Assembly (NCBI GenBank): GCA_903907905.1
Contig: CAIVPX010000171.1
Coordinates: forward strand, 1 to 64,000
Direction of reading: 5' to 3'
Origin: an uncultured bacterium
GTDB taxonomy: Bacteria > Pseudomonadota > Gammaproteobacteria > Burkholderiales > Burkholderiaceae_E
DNA length: 64,000 nt
Shown here: in pieces, positions 33,465 through 41,859 of the stretch
How the letters are laid out: each line of letters begins with the position of its first letter
Numbering within the stretch: the first letter of the stretch is position 1
Translations under genes and position numbers: made by a program
Notes under the pieces: model-generated
Told to the model about the DNA's origin: nothing
Seen by the model: the letters and a program-made list of their open reading frames with translations, nothing else
Databases searched by the model: none

Positions 33465-34190
33465 TCAATTCGCTTTCGGGGCCGTGGCGGGCGGCGCCTG
33501 GGGGAGCGATTGAGGCGGTGGGAGAGGGGCCGACTGAACGGTCGATGGGTCACCAGCCTGGGTCTCTGGCTGAGCCGGTGTGGCCGCCTCGCGGGCACGG
33601 GCGACGAGCAGTGCGGCCTCGCAACGCGCCTGACCGAGGTAGAAGCGTCCGAGGGGGGCGCCTTCGCGCTCGATGCTCAACTCGACGAGTCGTTCGGTAG
33701 CCTTGCGCTCGCAGAAGGCCGTGAGGGTCTTGTCGCCTTGTGCGGCGCGCGCCGCCAGCGTATCGGGGTCGTCGGCCGACCTGCTACAGGTCCAGGCGCT
33801 GGAGCCTTGCCGTGCAAGCTGATGCCAGGACAGGTCCTCGCCCGCTGACTCGTACTGGCCGCTCTCGATGCAGTCGGGCGACGCTGGTGATGCCGGTGCT
33901 TTGACCCCGGTCGAGGCGGGGCTGATGCTTTGCCGGCTGAGCAGGTAGGAGGCGATAGCGATCGACAGGCACAAGGCGATAATGGCTGCAATCGCTGCAG
34001 CAATCTTCGGCCGGGTGGTCTGCTGCTTGCTCGGCTCGATGAAGCGGACCGGTTGAACGCTTCGTTGTGCGCTGGTCGTCGCCGCCGGCGCTGTCGCATC
34101 CGGGAACTCTTCGAGCGGTTGCTCGAACATGCAGGCGCCGCACACGCGTGTGCTGGTCTCGATTCTTGCCCCGCATTCAATGCAGTACAT
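33465..34190 (-). CDS. zinc-ribbon single-pass membrane protein, unknown function
   Basis: I do not recognise a named family. The 241-residue protein starts with a zinc ribbon of the CxxC-x10-CxxC type (Cys3, Cys6, Cys17, Cys20). A Ser/Thr/Ala-rich linker follows, then one membrane segment at about residues 62-84 and a roughly 100-residue domain with four cysteines (in PDCIES, WTCSRS, TAFCERK and ARCEAAL). The tail is rich in Pro and Gln. The cysteine-containing domain should be extracytoplasmic, with the ribbon in the cytoplasm. The gene starts 13 bases after a larger protein with three ribbons of the same spacing, so the two probably act together. Confidence 0.75.
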   Translation of the reverse strand: MYCIECGARIETSTRVCGACMFEQPLEEFPDATAPAATTSAQRSVQPVRFIEPSKQQTTRPKIAAAIAAIIALCLSIAIASYLLSRQSISPASTGVKAPASPASPDCIESGQYESAGEDLSWHQLARQGSSAWTCSRSADDPDTLAARAAQGDKTLTAFCERKATERLVELSIEREGAPLGRFYLGQARCEAALLVARAREAATPAQPETQAGDPSTVQSAPLPPPQSLPQAPPATAPKAN

Positions 34191-34203
34191 GGTGCGTCCT
34201 CCT

Positions 34204-36348
34204 TCAGCGGGTCAGCAGCGGCTTGCGACGCCGCTTGAGCTTGTCCTCAGGGCAATTCTGAAGGCGTTGGAGAAGGTCATCGAGTTCGGCTCGAATCGAT
34301 GCCGTGGTGTCGATGGCGTCGTTGACTCGCCGGATGGTGGCCCGCGCAAGCTGGCTGCCCTCCTCGGAAAGTCGTTCATGCTGACCGGTACCAGGCGACA
34401 GGATAGGCGCGGACGCCAGCGCGCTGACCGGCCGCACGGGCTTCGGTGGGCTGACCGACGACAGCATCGGCGCGACCGCGGGGGCCGCCATGGTGTCACT
34501 GGACGGCGTTTCAGTCGCCGGGCTCGTAGCAGGCGACATGACGGGCTGGCGGGCCAGGGGCGCCGCGTGCCCCCGACTGGCCTCCCCCACCGTTGGCGCC
34601 GGTGCTTGGAGCTTGGCGGTAGCGCTGAGCGTCGGCTTGATGAAGGCATCGAGTTCGCTCAGGACGGCCGGCGGGCCGTCTTCGTGCTGCGACAGGCCAC
34701 AGTGCATGCAAAAGCGTGCCAGCGTGGGCAGTTCGCCGTGGCAGGCGGGGCAGAGGCGCATCGCCGTGACGGCCGACACGGTTTGCGTCGGCGTCTCGGT
34801 CTGCAGGGTTTCGGGCGTGTGGGCCAGTGCAGCGACTTGAGGGGCTTGCGACGCGTCCACCGGCGCCGCGGCCTCAAGGGCTGGCTGCCTGTGATCGGGG
34901 ATGTCAACTTCAGGGGACTGCTGCGGATGGACCGGCTTAGCGTTGGCGGTGATCTCCGTGGCCTCTGTCCCTTGCGCGGCCTGGGCCGCCGCCCCGCTCT
35001 GAAAAGCGTCGCCGTCGGGCGCAGCCTCTTTCGAGGGCAGAGCGTCTTCTGAGGAAGAGGGCGCAGTGCCGCGCTTCACCTGCGCATCGACCGTCGCTGG
35101 CGCATCGATCGAAGCGGCAACGGATTCGATCTGGCCACCGTCCGGATCCTGCGCCTGCGTATCGTGTGTAAGTTGCGCTGCGCGACTTGTTTCCTGAGCG
35201 ATCTGAGTCGTATTGGTGGCTTCTTCGATCAACGCCGGCGAGGCATCCAGTGCCGGGCGAGGGTCGCCCGTCCCCTCGTCAGTCGAGGTTTCGGGACGCT
35301 CCTCTGCCGAGGGTTCGCCACGGGACACCTTGGCGCTGTTTGCTGCAACCGAACCGCCGTTCTCGAGCGACGCGGTGGGCTCGAGCGACGCGGTGGGCTC
35401 GAGCGATGCGGCAAATGCCGAAATGGCGCGCGCGGCGCCCTCGTCGTAGGACCGAAGCGCGGGCGTGGCGGCGCCGTGGCGTTGCTGCGCACCACAGGCC
35501 CGACAGAACTTGGCGAAGCTCGGCAGACGGTAGTTGCAGCTGAAACACGCGGTGCTCTCCGTGGACGCGCAGGCGCCCGAGCCGGACGGCCCTGCCGGTG
35601 GTTTGCCGGGCTGGCTCAGGCGGGTCGGGTCCGGCGCAGGGGGCGTTAGATGCGCGGGCGAAGTCAGGAGAGTGGAGGGAGTTGAGGAAGGTGAGGATGC
35701 GGAGGGAGCCGAGGCGATCAGAAACGCCGGAACGACCGGCAAGGCCGGTGAGCTTGAGGGCGTGACGGCGATGGGAGAGCTTGCTGAGCCTGCAGCGCTT
35801 GAGTCGGTCAGCGGTGGGCGTGACGGCGAGGGCGTCTCGACTGCGCCGATCCGGGCGCTAAGCCGTGGGGGGGGGTCGCTTGCTGCAACCGTTTCGACTG
35901 CCAACTGCCGCGCGCCACAGGACCGGCAGAACCGTGCGGTGGCCGGTAGGACATAGTCGCATAGCGGGCATTGCATTTTTTGGCTGGCCGCTGTCGTACG
36001 GACCGCCGGCGCAGCACGCGGTCGCAGGGGCCGCTGCCGCATGGCCGAGGCGTCCGGGGGGAGTGGCGCCGGCAGGGCGATGAGGGGAATTTCGTCGACA
36101 GGCTCGGCCGGCGGGGGCGATGCGGGTGCCTTACGGCCGCGTCGGGCGGTGGCTGCCGGCGGATCGCTGTCGGCCGTTTTGCGACGGGGTCGCGCCGAGC
36201 CTGCCGGGGCGCGGGCCGGTTGCTTGGCACGGCGAGGCCGGGCAGGCGCCTTGGCCGGTGCGGCAGGGTCGGGTTGGTCAACTGACCCGCCGGGTGCGTC
36301 GGTCGCAGCGGCGGGCTCTGTCTGGGCGGACGTTCGGCGGCGGGCCAT
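34204..36348 (-). CDS. triple zinc-ribbon, low-complexity protein, unknown function
   Basis: The 714-residue protein has no recognised enzyme domain. Three zinc ribbons with identical CxxC-x10-CxxC spacing occur at Cys127/130/141/144, Cys268/271/282/285 and Cys533/536/547/550, each with the pattern LP-x3-A/L-R/K-F-C. They are joined by long Pro/Ala/Ser- or Glu/Thr-rich linkers; the first 120 residues are Arg/Lys/Ala/Pro-rich, like a nucleic-acid-binding tail. No membrane segment is seen. Codon composition and minus-strand order with the one-ribbon membrane protein support it being real despite long open frames on the other strand. The C-terminal 90 residues look helical (SEEGSQLARATIRRVNDAIDT). 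Confidence 0.72.
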   Translation of the reverse strand: MARRRTSAQTEPAAATDAPGGSVDQPDPAAPAKAPARPRRAKQPARAPAGSARPRRKTADSDPPAATARRGRKAPASPPPAEPVDEIPLIALPAPLPPDASAMRQRPLRPRAAPAVRTTAASQKMQCPLCDYVLPATARFCRSCGARQLAVETVAASDPPPRLSARIGAVETPSPSRPPLTDSSAAGSASSPIAVTPSSSPALPVVPAFLIASAPSASSPSSTPSTLLTSPAHLTPPAPDPTRLSQPGKPPAGPSGSGACASTESTACFSCNYRLPSFAKFCRACGAQQRHGAATPALRSYDEGAARAISAFAASLEPTASLEPTASLENGGSVAANSAKVSRGEPSAEERPETSTDEGTGDPRPALDASPALIEEATNTTQIAQETSRAAQLTHDTQAQDPDGGQIESVAASIDAPATVDAQVKRGTAPSSSEDALPSKEAAPDGDAFQSGAAAQAAQGTEATEITANAKPVHPQQSPEVDIPDHRQPALEAAAPVDASQAPQVAALAHTPETLQTETPTQTVSAVTAMRLCPACHGELPTLARFCMHCGLSQHEDGPPAVLSELDAFIKPTLSATAKLQAPAPTVGEASRGHAAPLARQPVMSPATSPATETPSSDTMAAPAVAPMLSSVSPPKPVRPVSALASAPILSPGTGQHERLSEEGSQLARATIRRVNDAIDTTASIRAELDDLLQRLQNCPEDKLKRRRKPLLTR
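35363..35412. repeat. 18-base tandem repeat inside the triple zinc-ribbon gene
   Basis: The unit TCGAGCGACGCGGTGGGC occurs twice exactly (35363-35380, 35381-35398) with a third partial copy. It encodes three SLEPTA-like hexapeptides in the linker between ribbons 2 and 3. Copy number could vary by slippage without shifting the reading frame. Confidence 0.75.
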
Positions 36349-36404
36349 GGGGTCTCAAGCGGGCAGGGCAGGGAGCGGGAGTCTCCCACAGCTTCAGATT
36401 TCGT

Positions 36405-38606
36405 TCACAAGAGCGACCGTAACAGCGCCGCGGTGTCGCGCCCCAGCATCGGTCCGGGCCTGAGCGCCACCGGCGGGGTGTCTCGGTAGCGCAGCGGGCT
36501 GGCGATTAGGGGGCAGCCGTTGCTGGTCTCATCACCCGCCAGGCACCACAGTTCGCGCGCCCGGGTCTGGTCGGTCGCGACCGCCTCCTGAATGCTCAGC
36601 ACCGGCACGGCCTGGACGCCGGCTTGCCGGAGCGCGCGCAGGCGCTCATCGCGCGTCGGGCGCGCGGCGGCATGGAGCGGGCATCGTTGGTCCGCTCGGG
36701 CCAGGGCCGCAAGATTTGCTCCGGCGGGCCGCATGACGTGGCCATCGGCACACGCCTCGAGCATGGGTCGATCCCAGGCGTTGCCCCCCCGCCAGGCGGG
36801 CTGCGTCGCCCAGGCGCAGATGTCTTGCATGGACAGGTCGATGAACTGCCCACGCCCGCTACGGTCCCGTCGGGTGAGGGCCGCCACGATGGCCATCATG
36901 CCGAAGGCGGCGCCGGTCACGTCGGCCAGCGATGGCCCGGTTTTCATGGGTACTTCGCCTGCGCGAATCAGATCCATCAGCCCGGACATGGCCTGGACCA
37001 CGGTATCGAACGCGGGGCGCGCGGGATAGATCGAGTGCGCGCCGAAGCCGGAGATGGAGCAGTAGACCAGTCGAGGGTTGATCGTCAGCAACTGTTCGGG
37101 TCCGAGGCCCTTGCGGGCCAGTGCGCCGGGCCGCAGGTTTTCCACCAGCACATCACAGCCTTCGACCAGTCGCCGGAGCGACGACCGGTCTTCTTCAGCC
37201 TGCAGATCGAGCACCAGCGACTGCTTGTTCGCGTTCTGAAAGGTGAAGAAAATGCCTCGGCCATCCTTGACTGGAGGCCAGTTGCGGACCGCCTCGCCCT
37301 CGGGGGGTTCGAGCTTGATCACCTCGGCGCCGAGCGCGGCGAGCAGGCGCGCCGCTGCGGGGGCTGTGGTGTAGTGACCGATCTCGAGGACCCGCAGCCC
37401 CTCGAGCGGCAACCGATCGCGCTGCGCGCGGACCGGCTCGGTCCTGGGGGCGGTGCGCGCGGGTCGCTGCGAGAGCAGATCGATGAGCATCGCGCGATCG
37501 GCATCGGGCGCGCTCAGGTGGGTCGGGGCCCGACCCGGTGACTCGCTCATGCGGAGCGGCGACCCCGCGACCCGGAGGGACTGCCCGGTGACCGGATCGC
37601 ACAGGGCATGAACCATGTTCCGATGCTCGAGATTGGCCTCTCGGGGGTAAGCTCGCACCGGGGCGATGGGGCCGCAGGGGACGCCGAGCGCCGAAAATTC
37701 GCTCACGCAGCGGGCCACGTCATGTTGCGACATCCAGGCCTGCACCGACGCGTCGATTTCGTCGGCGTTCGCCACGCGATCGCCCATGCGGGCAAAGCGT
37801 TGCGCCAGATCGCGCCCCGGGTCGCCGAGCAGGCCGCAGATGCGCTGCCACTGGTCGTCGTTGCCGGCGCACATCAGCACCCAGCCGTCGCGAGCCTGAT
37901 AGACATTCCAGGGCGCAGCCAGGGTATGCCGGTTACCGACCCGGTTTACCTGTGCGTCGCGTCCGGTGAAGGCAGCGGGCAGGAACGAGGTCATGGTGCT
38001 GAACGCGACATCGTAGAGCGCGATCTGCGCATGCCGAGGACCCGCGCCATCGCCTCGCAGGGCGGCCATGACCGCGGCCGCCGCGTATACGCCTGCGAGC
38101 TGCTCGATCAGCGGCAGTGGAATCGGCAGGGGCGCTTGGTCAGCAAGCCCGGTGGCCTCCATCACGCCTGTGAGGGCCTGGATCTGGATATCGGTTGCCG
38201 CGAGCGCCGCCAGCGGGCCGGTGCCGCCGAAGGCGGTGATGTCGCAGGTGACGGGCCCGTCATCGCCGCCTTCGACCTCGGGCAGCGTGCCGCGAAACGC
38301 GAGCGGATCGGCGTCGCTGGCGCGCAGCACGACATCGCAGGCAGCGAGCAGTTGTCTCAACAGTTGCAGATCCTGCGCGAGGGCGAGATCGACGGCGAGG
38401 CTTCGTTTGCCGGCGGCGTAGCCGGGCCGATCGTCCCACTTGGGCTGCGCGAAGTCGCCCCGCTCGCGTGCCTCCACGAATATGACCGTGGCACCGAGTT
38501 GGGCCAGCAGCGAACCCGCCGCGGAGACGCCGCAGCGTGCGCCCAGTTCGAGCACGAGCAGGTTTTCAAGGGCGGCGGGCGGCCGGGGGGGCGAGCCGAG
38601 GGTCAT
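36405..38606 (-). CDS. tandem-fused CaiB/BaiF (family III) CoA-transferase
   Basis: The 733-residue protein carries two family III CoA-transferase units. The first (about 1-360) begins LLVLELGARCGVSAAGSLLAQLGA and has the catalytic Asp position at Asp199 (ALYDV). The second (about 400-733) begins LRVLEIGHYTTAPAAARLLAALGAEVIKLEPPEGE and has Asp595 (LSMQDI). Single-unit members of about 400 residues work as interlocked dimers; this fusion could build that dimer from one chain. It moves CoA from one acyl group to a new acid. It is the last gene of a five-gene minus-strand operon with acyl-CoA dehydrogenases, a MaoC hydratase and a Bug receptor, and probably activates the acid captured by that receptor. 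Confidence 0.88.
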   Translation of the reverse strand: MTLGSPPRPPAALENLLVLELGARCGVSAAGSLLAQLGATVIFVEARERGDFAQPKWDDRPGYAAGKRSLAVDLALAQDLQLLRQLLAACDVVLRASDADPLAFRGTLPEVEGGDDGPVTCDITAFGGTGPLAALAATDIQIQALTGVMEATGLADQAPLPIPLPLIEQLAGVYAAAAVMAALRGDGAGPRHAQIALYDVAFSTMTSFLPAAFTGRDAQVNRVGNRHTLAAPWNVYQARDGWVLMCAGNDDQWQRICGLLGDPGRDLAQRFARMGDRVANADEIDASVQAWMSQHDVARCVSEFSALGVPCGPIAPVRAYPREANLEHRNMVHALCDPVTGQSLRVAGSPLRMSESPGRAPTHLSAPDADRAMLIDLLSQRPARTAPRTEPVRAQRDRLPLEGLRVLEIGHYTTAPAAARLLAALGAEVIKLEPPEGEAVRNWPPVKDGRGIFFTFQNANKQSLVLDLQAEEDRSSLRRLVEGCDVLVENLRPGALARKGLGPEQLLTINPRLVYCSISGFGAHSIYPARPAFDTVVQAMSGLMDLIRAGEVPMKTGPSLADVTGAAFGMMAIVAALTRRDRSGRGQFIDLSMQDICAWATQPAWRGGNAWDRPMLEACADGHVMRPAGANLAALARADQRCPLHAAARPTRDERLRALRQAGVQAVPVLSIQEAVATDQTRARELWCLAGDETSNGCPLIASPLRYRDTPPVALRPGPMLGRDTAALLRSLL

Positions 38607-38621
38607 GGGGGCTCCGGCCGA

Positions 38622-39638
38622 CTACTCGAGTTTGAGATTCAGATCGCGAATCACGGGCGCCCAGGTGGCGGTCTGCTCTTCGATCAGCCGGCGTGCCTGC
38701 TCGGGTGTCGTGATGACCGGCACGAAGGAAATCGCGCGCATGCGCTCGACCACCTCGGGGTCCTGCAGGACCCGCTCCAGCGCCGTGTGCAGTCGCTTGA
38801 TGATCTCGCCGGGCGTGGCCGCGGGCACCGCGATCGCATAACCCACGCCGCCCTCGACGCCTTTCAGCCCGTACTCGCCGATGACCGGCACCTCGGGGAT
38901 CAGGGGGCTGCGACGGGTGCTGGCCACGAGAATGGGCCGCACGATGCCACCCTCGACCTGCCCCTTGACCCCGCCGATGGCCATGGACGCTGCATCGATG
39001 CTGTCGCCCAGCAGATCGCTGACGGCCGGCGCTGTCCCTTTGTAAGCGATATGTGTGACGGCAAAGCCGTTGAGCTTGCCCAGGGCCATGATCACCAGGT
39101 GGCCGGCCCCGCCCACGCCACCCGAGCCCACGTTGATTCCGCCGCTCTTTGCGCGGGCCAGCGCGACCAGCGCAGGAAAGTCGCGGATGGGCGAGTCCTT
39201 GCGGACGATGAGGATGCTGGGTGTCTCGGCGACGGTGCCGACGAAGCTCAGATCGGTCATGGGGTCATAGCCCATGGTGCTCGACATGAGCGGAAAGGTG
39301 CCGACGGTGGTCGGCATGATGCCGAGGGTGTAGCCGTCAGGCGTGGCGCGTGCCACCGAGCGATTGCCCACGTTACCCGAGGCGCCGGGACGGTTGTCGA
39401 TGATGACGGGTTGTCCCAGTTGATCGCTCAGTCCCTTCTGAATCGCTCGAACGATGTTGTCGGTGGTGCCCCCCGGGGTGTAGGGCACCACCAGGGTGAT
39501 GGGCCGCGCGGGAAAGCTCTGGCCCAGGCTGACTCCAGGGGCGGTGACGATTGCGCACGCGGCCAGCGCTGCTGTGGCCATGCGTCGTTGCATCGATCGG
39601 GCCGGAGGCCTGTGCAAGAGGGAGGTGGCGGGTTTCAT
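38622..39638 (-). CDS. Bug-family tripartite tricarboxylate transporter receptor
   Basis: The 338-residue receptor has a signal peptide (MKPATSLLHRPPARSMQRR, hydrophobic core, then VSLGQ). Family landmarks follow: PARPITLVVPYTPGGTTDNI, VIIDNRPGASGNVGN, and THIAYKGTAPAVSDLLG. AAGGAG nine bases before ATG 39638 fixes the start; the open frame upstream is not part of the protein. It is embedded in the CoA-ester operon, 15 bases before the CoA-transferase gene and 43 bases after the MaoC gene. Its ligand is therefore probably the acid that the operon activates and oxidises. Confidence 0.92.
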   Translation of the reverse strand: MKPATSLLHRPPARSMQRRMATAALAACAIVTAPGVSLGQSFPARPITLVVPYTPGGTTDNIVRAIQKGLSDQLGQPVIIDNRPGASGNVGNRSVARATPDGYTLGIMPTTVGTFPLMSSTMGYDPMTDLSFVGTVAETPSILIVRKDSPIRDFPALVALARAKSGGINVGSGGVGGAGHLVIMALGKLNGFAVTHIAYKGTAPAVSDLLGDSIDAASMAIGGVKGQVEGGIVRPILVASTRRSPLIPEVPVIGEYGLKGVEGGVGYAIAVPAATPGEIIKRLHTALERVLQDPEVVERMRAISFVPVITTPEQARRLIEEQTATWAPVIRDLNLKLE

Positions 39639-39681
39639 CTTGAGGCGCTCCTTGTCTGATCGGGTATGGGACAGCGTGGGG

Positions 39682-40539
39682 TCAGTGCGGGCTGATCCGG
39701 CACTCGCCAAAGTCGAGCACCACGGCATCGCGCTCGGGCACTCGGCAGCGAAAGCGAACCTGCGTGCCGTCGATCCAGATGTCAGTGTCGATGCGTTCTC
39801 CGGGGAACACGACTGCAGTGAAGCGCGTGCCGATCGACTGGAGTCGAGCCGGGTCATGACCACAGACGCCTGCAAGGATTTCTCGGCAGGCGATGCCGAG
39901 CGTGCACGAGCCATGAAGAATCGGCACGCGATAGCCCAGTGACAGCGCGATATCGGGATCGGCATGGATCACGTTGCGATCACCGGTCAGGCGGTAGAGC
40001 AGGGCCTGACCCGGCAGCGTCTGGGTGCTTCGGATCAGGTCGGGCGCGCGCTGCGGAACGGGCGCGAGGCCCGGGGGCTGGGTGGCCGGACCGCCGATGC
40101 CGCCATCGCCCCGGGCCACATACAGGTTCCAGATGTCGAAGAGCGGGCTGCCGTCGTCCAGTCGGATCTTCGATTCGACCTCGATCAGCAGCCCCTTGCC
40201 AGCGCCCTTGTCGTGAACGGCCCGTACCCGGTGATCGCCCAGCAGGCGGGCCTCGGGCGGCAGCGGCCGGTGCAGCGTGAGCACCTGCGACCCATGCAGC
40301 ATTTTTTCGATCGCCAGGCCCACATCGAAGATGAGGTTGTGACGGGCCACGGTGATCGCCTGGCTGGGCATGGCCTGCAGACTGCCCCGGCGCTCGTATA
40401 CATAGTTGAGCTCCTGGCGATCGAGCGGGTCACGGGCCATGCCCACGCTGAGGGCATAGAGCATGGTGTCGCGCTCGCTGTAGGCGCTTTCGACATTGCT
40501 GCGCCGAAGTGAAAGTAATTGCTCGACGGTGACGGGCAT
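39682..40539 (-). CDS. MaoC-family (R)-specific enoyl-CoA hydratase, double hot-dog
   Basis: The 285-residue protein resembles the peroxisomal hydratase-2 layout. A degenerate N-terminal hot-dog half is followed by a C-terminal half with the catalytic hydratase-2 motif, Asp187 and His192 in LTGDRNVIHADPDIA, then PILHG (His209). It should add water to a trans-2-enoyl-CoA to give the (R)-3-hydroxyacyl-CoA. The start is ATG 40539. It is placed between the acyl-CoA dehydrogenase genes, which would make its substrate, and the Bug receptor gene. No thiolase or hydroxyacyl-CoA dehydrogenase is seen in the operon, so the pathway is incomplete here. Confidence 0.88.
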   Translation of the reverse strand: MPVTVEQLLSLRRSNVESAYSERDTMLYALSVGMARDPLDRQELNYVYERRGSLQAMPSQAITVARHNLIFDVGLAIEKMLHGSQVLTLHRPLPPEARLLGDHRVRAVHDKGAGKGLLIEVESKIRLDDGSPLFDIWNLYVARGDGGIGGPATQPPGLAPVPQRAPDLIRSTQTLPGQALLYRLTGDRNVIHADPDIALSLGYRVPILHGSCTLGIACREILAGVCGHDPARLQSIGTRFTAVVFPGERIDTDIWIDGTQVRFRCRVPERDAVVLDFGECRISPH

Positions 40540-40602
40540 GCGGTCTGGCTCCTGTCTTGGCGGCTGGGTGGTGCCGTCATACCACTTCGCCTCAGTGCTG
40601 CG

Positions 40603-41859
40603 CTATTTCGGACGGGTCGGAATGAGATGGAAGGGCAGCCCCTTGTCGGCACGCAGGTCGGCGGGCAAGCCCAGCACCTGCTCGGCGAGAATGTTCCGCT
40701 GGATCTCGGCGGTGCCACCGCCCAATCGGATCGCCGGCGAACTCAGCAGCATGCGCTGAAACGATCGCCCGCTCTGGCCCGCTTGCATCAGGGCACCGGC
40801 CGGGCCCATCTGATCGAGCGCGAAGGCGCAGAGGTCCTGGGCGATCTCGCCAGCGACCAGCTTGCCGATCGAGTTCTCCGGACCGGGTGCACGCCCGCTG
40901 GACAGCGCCGAGATGGTCCTCATCATCGTCCACTGCAGACCGCTCTGGCGGACCAGCCAATGGGCGAGCCGCGCGCGCACGGCCGGATCATCGATCAGCC
41001 GGCCCTGGGGGGTGTGGGTGTCGCAACAGAATTCGAATAACTCGGGCACGCCGGTCGGGATGGCGGCGGCCAGATACAGGCGCTCGTTCATGAGCGTGGT
41101 GAGCGCGACTTTCCAGCCGCCGTTCACCTCACCGATGCGGCCGCTGTCGGGCACCTGGACATCGCTGAAGAAGACTTCGTTGAAGTGGCACTCACCGGTC
41201 ATTTGCCGGATGGGTCGCACCTCGATGCCGGGGGATGTCATGTCGACGATGAACATCGTGAGCCCGGCGTGCTTGGCCATGGTCGGGTCGGTGCGTGCCA
41301 GCATCAAACCGTAGTTGGCCACCTGAGCATGGGTGGTCCAGATTTTCTGACCGTTGAGCCGCCAGCCATCGCCGTCACGACTGGCCCGGCTACGCAGACC
41401 CGCCAGGTCCGAGCCCCCCGAGGGCTCAGAAAAGAGCTGGCACCAGACGGCCTCGCCCGACACGATCGGTCGCAGGTGCTGCAACTGCTGCGCCGCGCTG
41501 CCGTGGGCCATCAGCGTGGGACCCGCCATGCCCAGACCAATCACGAAAAGATTGGCCAGTTGCGCGTAGGGTCCTTCCTCCTGCTGCCAGATCACGCGCT
41601 CGATGGCCGAAGCGCCGCGCCCGCGGAACTCCCTGGGCCAGTGGAGGCAGGCCCAGCCGTGGGCTGCCTTCAGGGCCTGCCAGGCCTTGCTGATGGCGAT
41701 CGGGTCATGGCCGTCGATTTCAGGCGGGTGAACGCTGGAGGTGGTGCGGGCCGCCGCCTCGATGAGACCGGCGAGCAAGTGCCTCGGCGCGTACGTCTCG
41801 AGCCAGGCGCGCGCTTCGGCCCGGAAGGCGGCTTGCTCGGGCGTGTCGTCAAAGTTCAT
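40603..41859 (-). CDS. acyl-CoA dehydrogenase, canonical subunit
   Basis: The 418-residue flavoprotein shows the full family pattern: CQLFSEPSGGSDLAGLRSRA, LNGQKIWTTHAQVANYGLML, MTGECHFNEVFFSDVQVPD and the C-terminal GGGTAEIQRNILAEQVLGLP. It would oxidise an acyl-CoA to the 2-enoyl-CoA using FAD and electron-transfer flavoprotein. ATG 41859 overlaps the stop codon of the upstream dehydrogenase (ATGA), so synthesis of the two is coupled. As with the pair at 5.6-7.8 kb, it is probably the catalytic half of a heteromeric enzyme. MaoC and CoA-transferase genes follow. Confidence 0.9.
   Translation of the reverse strand: MNFDDTPEQAAFRAEARAWLETYAPRHLLAGLIEAAARTTSSVHPPEIDGHDPIAISKAWQALKAAHGWACLHWPREFRGRGASAIERVIWQQEEGPYAQLANLFVIGLGMAGPTLMAHGSAAQQLQHLRPIVSGEAVWCQLFSEPSGGSDLAGLRSRASRDGDGWRLNGQKIWTTHAQVANYGLMLARTDPTMAKHAGLTMFIVDMTSPGIEVRPIRQMTGECHFNEVFFSDVQVPDSGRIGEVNGGWKVALTTLMNERLYLAAAIPTGVPELFEFCCDTHTPQGRLIDDPAVRARLAHWLVRQSGLQWTMMRTISALSSGRAPGPENSIGKLVAGEIAQDLCAFALDQMGPAGALMQAGQSGRSFQRMLLSSPAIRLGGGTAEIQRNILAEQVLGLPADLRADKGLPFHLIPTRPK

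Noticed and set aside
37608..39659. Plus-strand open frame of 683 codons opposite the CoA-transferase and Bug genes
   Set aside because: It is a composition shadow: Gly/Arg/His-rich, no family motifs, and it runs across two well-supported minus-strand genes and their junction.
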